A stretch of DNA of 64,000 nucleotides from Gammaproteobacteria bacterium (GTDB lineage: Bacteria; Pseudomonadota; Gammaproteobacteria; JAJPIJ01): assembly GCA_022071965.1 (NCBI GenBank), contig JAJVIQ010000005.1:1-64000 (forward strand), given 5' to 3'. Under the pieces are notes generated by a model. The model searched no databases and was not told the DNA's origin. It saw only the letters and a program-made list of their open reading frames with translations. Both the position numbers and the translations under genes were made by a program. Below, piece by piece: positions 25,865 through 34,107 of the stretch; within the stretch, counting starts at the first letter, position 1; each line of letters starts with the position of its first letter.

Positions 25865-26626
25865 ATGGCCAGGCCGGCGATTGAAGACCAGATAGCGATA
25901 CCGGCGGGAGGACCGTCGATTCAGCCTCTCGTGCTGCGCGATCTCTGCTTCAGTGCAGGCGGGCGGGTGCTGCTGGACCGGATCAATCTCGTATTGGCGG
26001 CGGGCGTCCGTACCGTGATGCTCGGGCCAAATGGCGCTGGCAAGAGCCTGCTGCTGCGGATCTGTCACGGCCTGATCAGCCCGAGCTCGGGAACGGTCGA
26101 GTGGATGGGCCCGGGGGCGCGTGAGGCGCGTGTACGGCAGGCCATGGTCTTTCAGCGGCCGATGCTGCTTCGCCGATCGGTCTTCGCCAACGTCGATTAT
26201 GCTCTCGCGGTGCGGCGGCTGCCCAAGGCGTTGCGAACCAGTCGGGCGTGGACGGCGCTGGAAGTGACGGGCCTGGCGGGGCTTGCAGAACGCCCTGCAG
26301 GCGTGCTGTCGGGGGGCGAGCAGCAGCGCGTGGCGCTGGCGCGGGCCTGGGCGCTGAATCCCGAGGTCCTGTTTCTCGATGAACCGACCGCCAACCTCGA
26401 TCCCGCGGCCACGCGGGCGGTCGAGGAGGCCATCGCCGGTATTGCGCTCGGGGGTACGAAGATCGTCATGACGACGCACGATCTCGGACAGGCACGTCGT
26501 CTCGCCGAGGAGATTGTCTTCCTGCACGGCGGGCGCTTGGTGGAACGGCGGCCGGCCGCGGAGTTTTTCGCGGAGCCTGAGCACGACGCAGCGCGCGCCT
26601 TCCTGCACGGAGAGCTGCTCTGGTAA
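25865..26626 (+). CDS. tupC: Tungstate-type ABC transporter ATP-binding protein TupC
   Basis: ATPase of the importer, 253 residues. Walker A GPNGAGKS (54-61), a Q-loop in MVFQRP, the signature LSGGEQQRVALARA, Walker B VLFLDEP, and the switch histidine in MTTHDLGQARRLA are all present. Unlike ModC there is no C-terminal TOBE/molybdate-sensing domain, in line with Tup systems. It sits between tupB and tupA with almost no spacer, so the genes form one operon in the order permease, ATPase, binding protein. Confidence 0.93.
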   Translation: MARPAIEDQIAIPAGGPSIQPLVLRDLCFSAGGRVLLDRINLVLAAGVRTVMLGPNGAGKSLLLRICHGLISPSSGTVEWMGPGAREARVRQAMVFQRPMLLRRSVFANVDYALAVRRLPKALRTSRAWTALEVTGLAGLAERPAGVLSGGEQQRVALARAWALNPEVLFLDEPTANLDPAATRAVEEAIAGIALGGTKIVMTTHDLGQARRLAEEIVFLHGGRLVERRPAAEFFAEPEHDAARAFLHGELLW

Positions 26627-26653
26627 TTGTATTCCGGCCCGGAGGATTACACG

Positions 26654-27490
26654 GTGAGAGGGTTTCTCAATAGGGTTCGACTGCTCCTGCCGCTGATGAT
26701 CGCGATCGTTCCGGCGCTCGTACATCCTGCCGGTCGCTTCATCACGCTCGCCTCGACCACTTCCACGCAGAACTCGGGACTGTTCGACTACCTGTTGCCC
26801 GCGTTCACGCGCAAGACCGGGATCGAGGTTCGGGTCATCGCCGTCGGCACCGGACAGGCGTTAAGGCTGGCCGCGAATGGAGACGCCGACGTGCTGCTCG
26901 TGCACGACAAGGCCGGCGAGATGCGGTTCATGAGCGATGGGCACGGCGTCAATCGCCGCGAGTTCATGTACAACGACTATGTCATCGTCGGTCCCGCCAG
27001 CGACCCAGCGGCGGTGCGCGGACTGACGGACGCCGGGGCCGCGTTTCGCAGGATCGCCGCCGCCGGAGCGAACTTCGCATCGCGCGGCGACGACAGCGGT
27101 ACGAATCGCGAGGAACTGCGCTTGTGGGAGACTGCGGGCATAGACACGAAATCGGCCACCGGGGGTTGGTACAAGGAGGTTGGTGCCGGCATGGGCGCCA
27201 CGCTGAACACCGCGGTCGGCCTGCAGGCCTATACGCTGACCGATCGCGCCACCTGGGCCACCTTCCGCAATCGCGGCAACCTCGAGCTCCTCGTCGACGG
27301 AGATCCGCGGCTCTTCAATCAGTACGCGGTCATCGAGATCAATCCGGCGCTGCATCCAGCGGTCAAGGTGGAAGAGGCGCGCCAGTTCGCCGATTGGCTG
27401 GTCTCCGCGGAGGGACAGGCGCTGATCGGATCGTTCACCGTCGACGGTCAGGCCCTTTTCTTCCCGAACGCCGCGACGCCGGCGTATTGA
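26654..27490 (+). CDS. tupA: Tungstate-binding periplasmic protein TupA
   Basis: Periplasmic receptor of the importer, 278 residues. It has a signal sequence (LLLPLMIAIVPALVHPAG) followed by the oxyanion-site motif ASTTSTQNSGL (33-43), characteristic of TupA/WtpA-like tungstate binders, then GTGQALRLAANGDADVLLVHDKAGEMRF and FASRGDDSGTNREE. The GTG at 26654 was chosen because GGAGGA lies 7 bases upstream; an upstream TTG at 26627 directly after tupC has no such site. The C-terminal VEEARQFADWLVSAEGQALIGSF is typical for the family. Confidence 0.93.
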   Translation: MRGFLNRVRLLLPLMIAIVPALVHPAGRFITLASTTSTQNSGLFDYLLPAFTRKTGIEVRVIAVGTGQALRLAANGDADVLLVHDKAGEMRFMSDGHGVNRREFMYNDYVIVGPASDPAAVRGLTDAGAAFRRIAAAGANFASRGDDSGTNREELRLWETAGIDTKSATGGWYKEVGAGMGATLNTAVGLQAYTLTDRATWATFRNRGNLELLVDGDPRLFNQYAVIEINPALHPAVKVEEARQFADWLVSAEGQALIGSFTVDGQALFFPNAATPAY

Positions 27491-27528
27491 CCTCGCGATT
27501 CAACCGCCGATCCGCCTGGGAGACGACA

Positions 27529-28605
27529 TTGAGCATAGGATTCGAAGTGCGGTGGAAGCTTCAGGGCAGGGATGCACTGCAGATAGAACCGGATCTGTTC
27601 AACCTCCTGCAGGAGATCGAGGGCAGCGGATCGCTGCTGGTTGCCAGCAGGACGCTGGGGATCTCCTACCGCTATGCCTGGGAGCTCATCCGCAAGTGGT
27701 CGGCGCGGATTGGTCACCCGCTGGCGGAGCTGCAGCGCGGCCGCGGCACCAAGCTGACCGCCATGGGCGCGAAGCTCTTGTGGGCGCAGCGCAAGGTGAA
27801 TGCGCGCCTCGGGCCCATGCTGGAGAGCCTCGCCTCCGAGATCGATGCGGAGATCCGCGGCATGATGCGGACCAAGGAGGTCCCGCCGTTGCGCGCACAC
27901 GCGAGCCACGGGCTGGCCATCGCCATACTCCGTGACATGCTCAATGCGATGGATGCCGGTGCGATCGACCTGCAGTTCCGCGGCAGCCTCGACAGCCTGC
28001 GGGTCTATCGCAATGGCAAGTGCGACATCGCCGGGTTCCATCTGCCGGAGGGACGCCTCGGCGCGGAGCTGGGGCCGCGGTTCCGGCGTCTGCTCGATCC
28101 CGCCGAGGATGTCCTCGTCCATGTCGTGCGCCGCGACCAGGGAATGATGACGGCGCCGGGCAATCCCAGGAAGATTGCGCGCGTGAAGGATCTCCTGCGC
28201 AAGGGCATCGTCATGGTCAACCGGCAGCCTGGCTCCGGAACGCGGCTCATCGTCGACGCGATACTTGCCGATGCCGGTGTCGACGCTCACAAGATCCGCG
28301 GCTACGGCAACGAGGAGTTCACGCACATGGCGGTGGCGGCGATCGTCGCGAGCGGCGCCGCGGACGCGGGCTTCGGGATCCGTGCGGCGGCTGCGCAGTT
28401 GGGCCTCTCCTTCATCCCGCTGGTACAGGAGAATTACCTCTTCGTCCTGCGCCGGGAGCGGCTGCGGACCGCGGAGATTGCGCGGTTGCGCGAGCTTCTG
28501 CGCAGCGACGAATATCGCCGGCGGATCGCGGCGTTGCCCGGCTACGACGCCGCGCTCTCCGGCAACGTCATCGACATGGAGAGCCTCTTCCAGTCCGCGT
28601 CGTGA
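27529..28605 (+). CDS. ModE-like HTH / periplasmic-binding-like fusion regulator
   Basis: A 358-residue DNA-binding regulator. The N-terminus is a ModE/LysR-like winged helix (LFNLLQEIEGSGSLLVASRTLGISYRYAWELIRKW, residues 23-57). In place of the molbindin domains of ModE it carries a C-terminal substrate-binding domain of the PBP-like type (about 125-340; VMVNRQPGSGTRLIVDAIL, ADAGFGIRAAAAQLGLSFIPLVQENYLFVLRRE). Such fusions are found next to tup and mod genes and probably sense the oxyanion or cofactor. The start is TTG at 27529 with GGGAG upstream; a GTG at 27547 is an alternative. The frame is open far upstream only as tupA shadow. It follows tupA by 38 bases, probably in the same operon. 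Confidence 0.85.
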   Translation: MSIGFEVRWKLQGRDALQIEPDLFNLLQEIEGSGSLLVASRTLGISYRYAWELIRKWSARIGHPLAELQRGRGTKLTAMGAKLLWAQRKVNARLGPMLESLASEIDAEIRGMMRTKEVPPLRAHASHGLAIAILRDMLNAMDAGAIDLQFRGSLDSLRVYRNGKCDIAGFHLPEGRLGAELGPRFRRLLDPAEDVLVHVVRRDQGMMTAPGNPRKIARVKDLLRKGIVMVNRQPGSGTRLIVDAILADAGVDAHKIRGYGNEEFTHMAVAAIVASGAADAGFGIRAAAAQLGLSFIPLVQENYLFVLRRERLRTAEIARLRELLRSDEYRRRIAALPGYDAALSGNVIDMESLFQSAS

Positions 28606-28667
28606 TTGGCGGCGAGCACGCGCAATTGTGGTCGTGCGCTCGCGGCGGACATGTGCGAGCCGGCTGG

Positions 28668-29420
28668 CTAAGGGAATTTCCGCGGCTCGATCGGCTGGCA
28701 GGCGCGTTCGGCGAGCAGACGGTTGGACTGCTCCTCGATCCACGATTCCGCTTCGCGCATGATGTCGCGGGCGTCACGTCCTGCCGTGCTTATCCGGGGA
28801 CCGATGACCATATCGATGGTGCCGGGACGCTTGGCGAACGCGCGGGGCGGCCAGAACACGCCGGCGTTGTGGGCGACGGGCAGCACCGGGATCCCGGTCT
28901 CGGCCGCGAGCATGGCGCCGCCGGCGTTGTAGCGACCCTTGCTCCCGGGCGCGACGCGCGTGCCCTCGGGAAACAGCGTTACCCAAAGGCCGCGCGCGAG
29001 CCGCTCGCGGCCCTGTTCGATGAGCGTGCGCAGGGCCTGATGACGCGCGCTGCGGTCGAGGATGATGGGGTTGAGCGTCGCCAGGCCCCACCCGAAGAAG
29101 GGGATCAGGACCAGTTCCCGCTTGAATACCAACACCTGCGGCGGGAACAGCGGCGGCAGGGCGATCGTCTCCCAGGCGGATTGATGCTTGCAGAAGATGA
29201 TGACGGGGCTGCCATCCGTCGGGACGTGTTCCCAGCCGGCGACGCGGTGCGTCAGGCCGCAGGTGATCCCCAGCCACCACAATGCGAAGCGGTTCCAGAG
29301 CGTCACAAAGTGATAGCGCCAGCGCAGCGGCAACGGCCACAGCAGCAGGGCGAGCGGGGCGATCACGACCGCCGCCAGCCCGATGCCGAGATAGTAGAGC
29401 AGCGCGCGCAAGACCAGCAT
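28668..29420 (-). CDS. plsC: 1-acyl-sn-glycerol-3-phosphate acyltransferase
   Basis: Membrane-bound acyltransferase making phosphatidic acid from lysophosphatidate. The 250-residue protein has a hydrophobic N-terminus (about 1-55), the catalytic block KHQSAWET with His79 and an acidic partner Glu84 (HX4E, a common variant of HX4D), the FPEGTR motif (150-155), and the PVLPVAHNAG block. It is the last gene of glyQ-glyS-gmhB-plsC, an order conserved in many gammaproteobacteria. Confidence 0.93.
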   Translation of the reverse strand: MLVLRALLYYLGIGLAAVVIAPLALLLWPLPLRWRYHFVTLWNRFALWWLGITCGLTHRVAGWEHVPTDGSPVIIFCKHQSAWETIALPPLFPPQVLVFKRELVLIPFFGWGLATLNPIILDRSARHQALRTLIEQGRERLARGLWVTLFPEGTRVAPGSKGRYNAGGAMLAAETGIPVLPVAHNAGVFWPPRAFAKRPGTIDMVIGPRISTAGRDARDIMREAESWIEEQSNRLLAERACQPIEPRKFP

Positions 29421-29450
29421 GGCCGGTGGATTCGATGGGCGGACTGAGTC

Positions 29451-29999
29451 CTAGTCGAGCCAGCCGGTGGTGAAGAGCTTCTCCACCACGGCGTTCAGAT
29501 CTGCGTACGCAGGTCCCGTGTATATGCCGTCGGCCTCCTTCAGGGCATTCTGGCCGCGCCCGGTCAACACCAGGTAGGGCTTGGCGCCCACCGCCCGCGC
29601 GGCCTTGATGTCGCTGAGCCGGTCCACCACGATAGGCACGTTTTCCAGCGACGTGCGCAGGCGGCGGCCTATCTCCTCGTACATCCCGGGGCTGGGTTTG
29701 CGGCAGTGGCAGTTGTCCTCGGGCAGATGGGGACAGAAGAAGATGGCCTCGATGGTGCCGCCCACGGCGGCAACCTCCCGCAGCATCTTCTGGTGGATCT
29801 GGTTGAGCGTGTCCATGCTGAACAGTCCGCGACCGATGCCGGACTGATTGCTGGCAACGACGACGCGGCAGCCGGCGCGCGAGGCGCGGGCAATGGCCTC
29901 CAGGCTTCCCGGGATCGCATGCCATTCCTCCGGTGACTTGATGAAGTCATCGGAGTCCTGGTTTATCACGCCATCGCGGTCGAGGATGAGCAGCCGCAT
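29451..29999 (-). CDS. gmhB: D-glycero-D-manno-heptose 1,7-bisphosphate 7-phosphatase
   Basis: HAD-family phosphatase in ADP-heptose synthesis for the LPS inner core. The 182-residue protein has the nucleophile motif LDRDGVIN (Asp7, Asp9), motif II SNQSGIGRG, the zinc-loop cysteines and histidine (Cys89, His91, Cys97, Cys99) specific to GmhB, and a C-terminal acidic motif. It sits between glyS and plsC on the same strand, 30 bases before plsC. It implies that the organism makes a heptose-containing LPS. Confidence 0.94.
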   Translation of the reverse strand: MRLLILDRDGVINQDSDDFIKSPEEWHAIPGSLEAIARASRAGCRVVVASNQSGIGRGLFSMDTLNQIHQKMLREVAAVGGTIEAIFFCPHLPEDNCHCRKPSPGMYEEIGRRLRTSLENVPIVVDRLSDIKAARAVGAKPYLVLTGRGQNALKEADGIYTGPAYADLNAVVEKLFTTGWLD

Positions 30000-30112
30000 C
30001 GTCGAAGATCATGCCCCAGGTCTGTGCCGTCGCCTCCAGCATCGGCTATGACGGCTGGTAGGACCGTACGGCGAGAGGCGGGGCGTCGCCATGTGAGCGG
30101 CGATCATCGGTT

Positions 30113-32191
30113 TCAGCCCTGCAGTCTCGAGATGTCGGCCACCTTCAGAAACAGTGTACGCAACTCCTGCAGCATTGCCAGCCGGTTGCCGCGCAGGTCG
30201 CCGTCGTCGCACATGACCATCACATGGTCGAAGAATGCGTCAACCGGCTCCCTCAATCCGGCCATAACCGCCATGGCCTCGGCGTAGTCGCGCTCGGACA
30301 GCAACGGCGTGACGATCCCCGCGGTGCGCCGCAACTCCTGGTCCAGTGCCTGCTCGGCAGGCTCCACCAGCAGGCTGGGCGTGACGCGCCCCGGGATTGC
30401 CTCCCCGGTCTTTTTCAGGATGTTGGCGATGCGCTTGTTGGCGGCCGCCAGGCTGTCCGCGGCCGGAAGGTGGCTGAAGGCACTCACCGCGCGCAGGCGC
30501 GCGCCGAAGTCCAGCGGCCGCGTTGGCCGGGTTGCCAGCACCGCCTCAAAGACATCGGGCCGGGTCCCGTTCTCGAGGCAATAGCCGCGCAGGCGCTCGA
30601 GCAGGAAGGCCAGCACGTCGGCGACCAACTGCTCCTGATTGCCAAACATGCCGGCGTACTGGCGCACCGCCAGCCGCATCAGGTCCTCCAGATCGAGGTC
30701 CAGGCGCTGCTCGACCAGGATGCGTAGCACCCCGAGCGCCGCGCGCCGCAGCGCGTAAGGATCCTTCTCGCCCGTGGGCGGTTGGCCGATTCCGAATATG
30801 CCGACCAGCGTGTCTATCCTGTCCGCAATCGCCAGCGCGGCACCGGTGCGGGTCGTAGGCAGGTCGCCACCGGCCTGGCGCGGGCGGTACATCTCCTCGA
30901 GCGCGTGCGGCACCTCGCCCGGCTCGCCGTCGTGCGTCGCGTAATAACGGCCCATCAATCCCTGCAGCTCGGGGAACTCGCCTACCATGTGGGTGAGCAG
31001 GTCGCAGCGCGACAGCATGGCAGCGCGATGCGCCCACTCGAGATTTCCCCCAATGAGGGTGGCGATCTCGGTCGCGAGCGCTGCGACACGATGGGTCTTG
31101 TCGTACAGCGTGCCCAGGTCCTTCTGGAATATCACCGACGCGAGGGCGTCCACGCGCGCTGCCAGCGGCTGGGCGCGGTCCTTGTTCCAGAAGAATTCCG
31201 CATCGCTGAGACGCGGCCGGATGACGCGTTCGTTGCCCTGTTGCACGGCGAGCGGTTGGCGACTCTCGATGTTGGCGATGGCGACGAATCGGGCCAGCAG
31301 CTTTCCGGCACGTTCCCACAGCGGGAAATAGCGCTGGTGCTCCTGCATCGTGGCGATCAGCACCTCGGTTGGCAGTGCGAGAAAGCGCGCCTCGAAGCCT
31401 CCGGTGATCGCCACCGGCCACTCGCACAGCGCCGTGACCTCCTCGAGGAGGTCGGCGTCCACGTGCACCTGGGCATGCTCTTGTGCGGCCGCCGCGGCCA
31501 CCTGTTCGCGTATGCGCGCCTGACGGGCGTCGAAATCGGCGATCACATAGCCGCGCGTCCGCAGGGCCTGCTCGTAATCACGCGGGTGACTCAACTCGAT
31601 CGGGGCCGGGTGATGAAAGCGGTGGCCCTGCGTGTAGCGGTTGCTACGCACGCCCAGCACCTCCGCGTCGATGACCTCGTTGCCGAACAGCAGCACCACC
31701 CAGTGCACAGGACGCACGAACTCCGATCTGCCGCTACCCCAGCGCATGCGCTTCGGAATGGGTAGCTTCTCCAGGGCGGCCTGCAGGATGCCCGGGATCA
31801 GTTCGCTCATCGACCTGCCGCGCTCCTGCGCCTGGTAGCCCAGCCACTCGCCCTTGTCGGTCCTGATCCGTTCCAGTTTTTCCACGGCCACGCCGCAGGA
31901 TTGCGCGAACCCGACGGTCGCCGGTGTCGGGTTGCCGTGCTTGTCGTAGGCGGCGCTGACGGCCGGTCCTCGACGCTGCACGATGCGGTCCGGCTGTGCG
32001 TGGTCCAGCTGCCGGAGGAGCACGGCGAGCCGGCGCGGGGTGGCGTAGGTCCTCGCCTCGTCATGTGCCATTCCCGCCGCGGCCAGGCCGCCGGTGACCC
32101 CGGAGGCCAGCGCGCGCTCCAGCGTCCGCAGCGCCCGCGGCGGCAGTTCCTCCGTACCCAGTTCAATGAGCAAATCGTCTTTATCAGCCAT
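30113..32191 (-). CDS. glyS: Glycine-tRNA ligase beta subunit
   Basis: Large subunit of the alpha2-beta2 glycyl-tRNA synthetase, involved in tRNA recognition. At 692 residues it has normal length. It starts LLIELGTEELPPRALRTLERAL, contains the GlyS core with HHPAPIELSHPRDYEQALR and SLAAANKRIANILKK, and an HD-like region (RVAALATEIATLIG, MLSRCDLLTHMVGEFPELQGLMG). A long in-frame extension upstream is shadow of glyQ; the ATG at 32191 lies 50 bases after glyQ. Confidence 0.97.
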   Translation of the reverse strand: MADKDDLLIELGTEELPPRALRTLERALASGVTGGLAAAGMAHDEARTYATPRRLAVLLRQLDHAQPDRIVQRRGPAVSAAYDKHGNPTPATVGFAQSCGVAVEKLERIRTDKGEWLGYQAQERGRSMSELIPGILQAALEKLPIPKRMRWGSGRSEFVRPVHWVVLLFGNEVIDAEVLGVRSNRYTQGHRFHHPAPIELSHPRDYEQALRTRGYVIADFDARQARIREQVAAAAAQEHAQVHVDADLLEEVTALCEWPVAITGGFEARFLALPTEVLIATMQEHQRYFPLWERAGKLLARFVAIANIESRQPLAVQQGNERVIRPRLSDAEFFWNKDRAQPLAARVDALASVIFQKDLGTLYDKTHRVAALATEIATLIGGNLEWAHRAAMLSRCDLLTHMVGEFPELQGLMGRYYATHDGEPGEVPHALEEMYRPRQAGGDLPTTRTGAALAIADRIDTLVGIFGIGQPPTGEKDPYALRRAALGVLRILVEQRLDLDLEDLMRLAVRQYAGMFGNQEQLVADVLAFLLERLRGYCLENGTRPDVFEAVLATRPTRPLDFGARLRAVSAFSHLPAADSLAAANKRIANILKKTGEAIPGRVTPSLLVEPAEQALDQELRRTAGIVTPLLSERDYAEAMAVMAGLREPVDAFFDHVMVMCDDGDLRGNRLAMLQELRTLFLKVADISRLQG

Positions 32192-32240
32192 GTCCGTGTC
32201 GGGAGGAGTTGTTTTCCGGGGAGGCGGATCGTGTTCCGGG

Positions 32241-33185
32241 TCACGCCCCGGTGTTCTGGCGGGAGGAATCCTTGAGCAGCGGGAATCCCATCGCCTCACG
32301 GCGCGCCAGATAGGCCTCCGCGCAGCCGCGCGCGAGGGTGCGCACGCGCAGGATGTAGCGCTGCCGCTCCGTGACCGAGATCGCGCGCCGTGCGTCGAGC
32401 AGGTTGAAGGTGTGTGAGGCCTTGAGCACCTGTTCGTAGGCGGGCAGGGGCAGCTGCCTGTCGATGAGGCGCTGCGATTCCCGCTCGCAGGCGTTGAACC
32501 ACTCGGCCAGCGAGGCGGTATCCGCGCAATCGAAGTTGTAGGCGGACTGCTCGACCTCATTCTGGTGATAGACGTCGCCGTAGGTGATGACGCCCTGCGG
32601 GCCGCGCACCCAGACCAGGTCGAAGACGCTGTCTGCGCCCTGCAGATACATGGCGATGCGCTCCAGGCCATAGGTCAGTTCCCCGGCCACCGGATCGCAG
32701 TTCAGGCCGCCGACCTGCTGAAAATAGGTGAACTGGCTGATCTCCATGCCGTTGAGCCAGACCTCCCACCCCAGGCCCCAGGCGCCGAGCGTCGGCGACT
32801 CCCAGTTGTCCTCTACGAAGCGGATGTCGTGTACCAGCGGGTCGATACCGATGACTCGCAGCGACTGCAGGTAGAGCTCCTGAAGATTCAGCGGAGAGGG
32901 CTTGAGGTTGACCTGAAACTGGAAGTAGCGCTGCAGGCGATTGGGATTGTCGCCGTAGCGGCCATCGGTCGGGCGTCGCGAGGGCTGTACGTACGCCGTC
33001 CGCCAGGGCTCCGGGCCGACGGCACGGAGGAAGGTCGAGGGATGGAAGGTACCGGCCCCGACCTCCATGTCGTAGGGCTGCTCGATCGCGCACCCGTGTC
33101 CGGCCCAATACGTCTGCAGGACCTGTATCAGCCCCTGGAAACTGTCGTGTGCAGCCTGTGCGGCTACGTCGAAGTCAGTGGTCAC
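32241..33185 (-). CDS. glyQ: Glycine-tRNA ligase alpha subunit
   Basis: Catalytic alpha subunit of tetrameric glycyl-tRNA synthetase, 314 residues. Family blocks are clear: [99 protein letters not shown] and [12 protein letters not shown]. It begins the glyQ-glyS-gmhB-plsC operon and is divergent from the hypothetical gene at 33395. Confidence 0.98.
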   Translation of the reverse strand: MTTDFDVAAQAAHDSFQGLIQVLQTYWAGHGCAIEQPYDMEVGAGTFHPSTFLRAVGPEPWRTAYVQPSRRPTDGRYGDNPNRLQRYFQFQVNLKPSPLNLQELYLQSLRVIGIDPLVHDIRFVEDNWESPTLGAWGLGWEVWLNGMEISQFTYFQQVGGLNCDPVAGELTYGLERIAMYLQGADSVFDLVWVRGPQGVITYGDVYHQNEVEQSAYNFDCADTASLAEWFNACERESQRLIDRQLPLPAYEQVLKASHTFNLLDARRAISVTERQRYILRVRTLARGCAEAYLARREAMGFPLLKDSSRQNTGA

Positions 33186-33394
33186 TATTTCTGTTTGCCT
33201 TGTTATTCGTGAGATTCATCAGGCTGGGTCGCGGCGGCGACGGCGTATGGCGTACGCTGCGGAGGCCAAAGTATACCCCGCGGCGGCGGGCCACGGCACG
33301 GCAGCGGCACACGCGGCCGGGGCGTGCGCGGCCGCCGTTCAAGAAAGGTCGGCCATCGTCGATAACGATCTGGTATCCACCGGAGTTTCGAACC

Positions 33395-33949
33395 ATGAGT
33401 TCGCTCGCTCTCCACACCCGCGACACCGCCCATTGGCGGGCCCTGGTCACCGCCGCGGAGGCATCGGTACAGTCGTGCCTGGATGACGACCTGGAAGGCT
33501 ATCTCGTCATGCTCCTGCTCCGCTTCGCCCGGCGCGGACAGGGGCCGGGCGATCCGCCGGCGCCGTGCGCGGGTGGCGCGCCGGAGACACTGACGACCGA
33601 GGGGCTCATAGACGCGGGAGATCGCTGCCTGGTGATCGCCGGCCTGATGCCCGACCAGGCGCTCGCGCAGGGCCTGCCCGTGCGGCACTTTGTCGACACC
33701 GGCCGTTACGCCTTCCGGGAGGCCGCCCGCCGTACTGCAAATCCGATCTTCCATCGGCTGGCCGGCCAGTTCGTCGAGCTCATGGACGTGCTGCAGGTGA
33801 TGCGCACGCTCGATGAGGACGAGATCATGGTCGATCTCCTCCGCGTCTACGACCAGTGGCAGGACACGGGCAGCCGGTACGCCTATCGACTGCTTTTGGC
33901 CGCCACGCATGCCTTGCCGGTATCGAACATCAGCCGGCACCGGCACTGA
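33395..33949 (+). CDS. Conserved hypothetical protein
   Basis: A 184-residue, probably all-helical cytoplasmic protein with no recognised domain. It begins MSSLALHTRDTAHWRALVTAAEASVQSCLDDDLEGYLVMLLLRFARRG and has a conserved-looking middle (LVIAGLMPDQALAQGLPVRHFVDTGRYAFREAARR, FHRLAGQFVELMDVLQVMRTL). There is no signal peptide or membrane segment. GGAG lies 10 bases before the ATG at 33395; the upstream open frame is not credible. It may be co-transcribed with the hybrid kinase that follows 158 bases later. Confidence 0.6.
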   Translation: MSSLALHTRDTAHWRALVTAAEASVQSCLDDDLEGYLVMLLLRFARRGQGPGDPPAPCAGGAPETLTTEGLIDAGDRCLVIAGLMPDQALAQGLPVRHFVDTGRYAFREAARRTANPIFHRLAGQFVELMDVLQVMRTLDEDEIMVDLLRVYDQWQDTGSRYAYRLLLAATHALPVSNISRHRH

Positions 33950-34107
33950 CGCCGGAACGTAACGCGTCAGTACACCGGCGGGGAGCAGCCTCTGATGAAG
34001 TCCCCTGATTCCACAACGCCGCGGGCGCACGGCGGAACGCGTGGGGCCCGGCTCCGGGTCCGCAGGCCGAACGATCAGGATCGCGCTGAGGGAGGCAGGA
34101 CGCCCCG

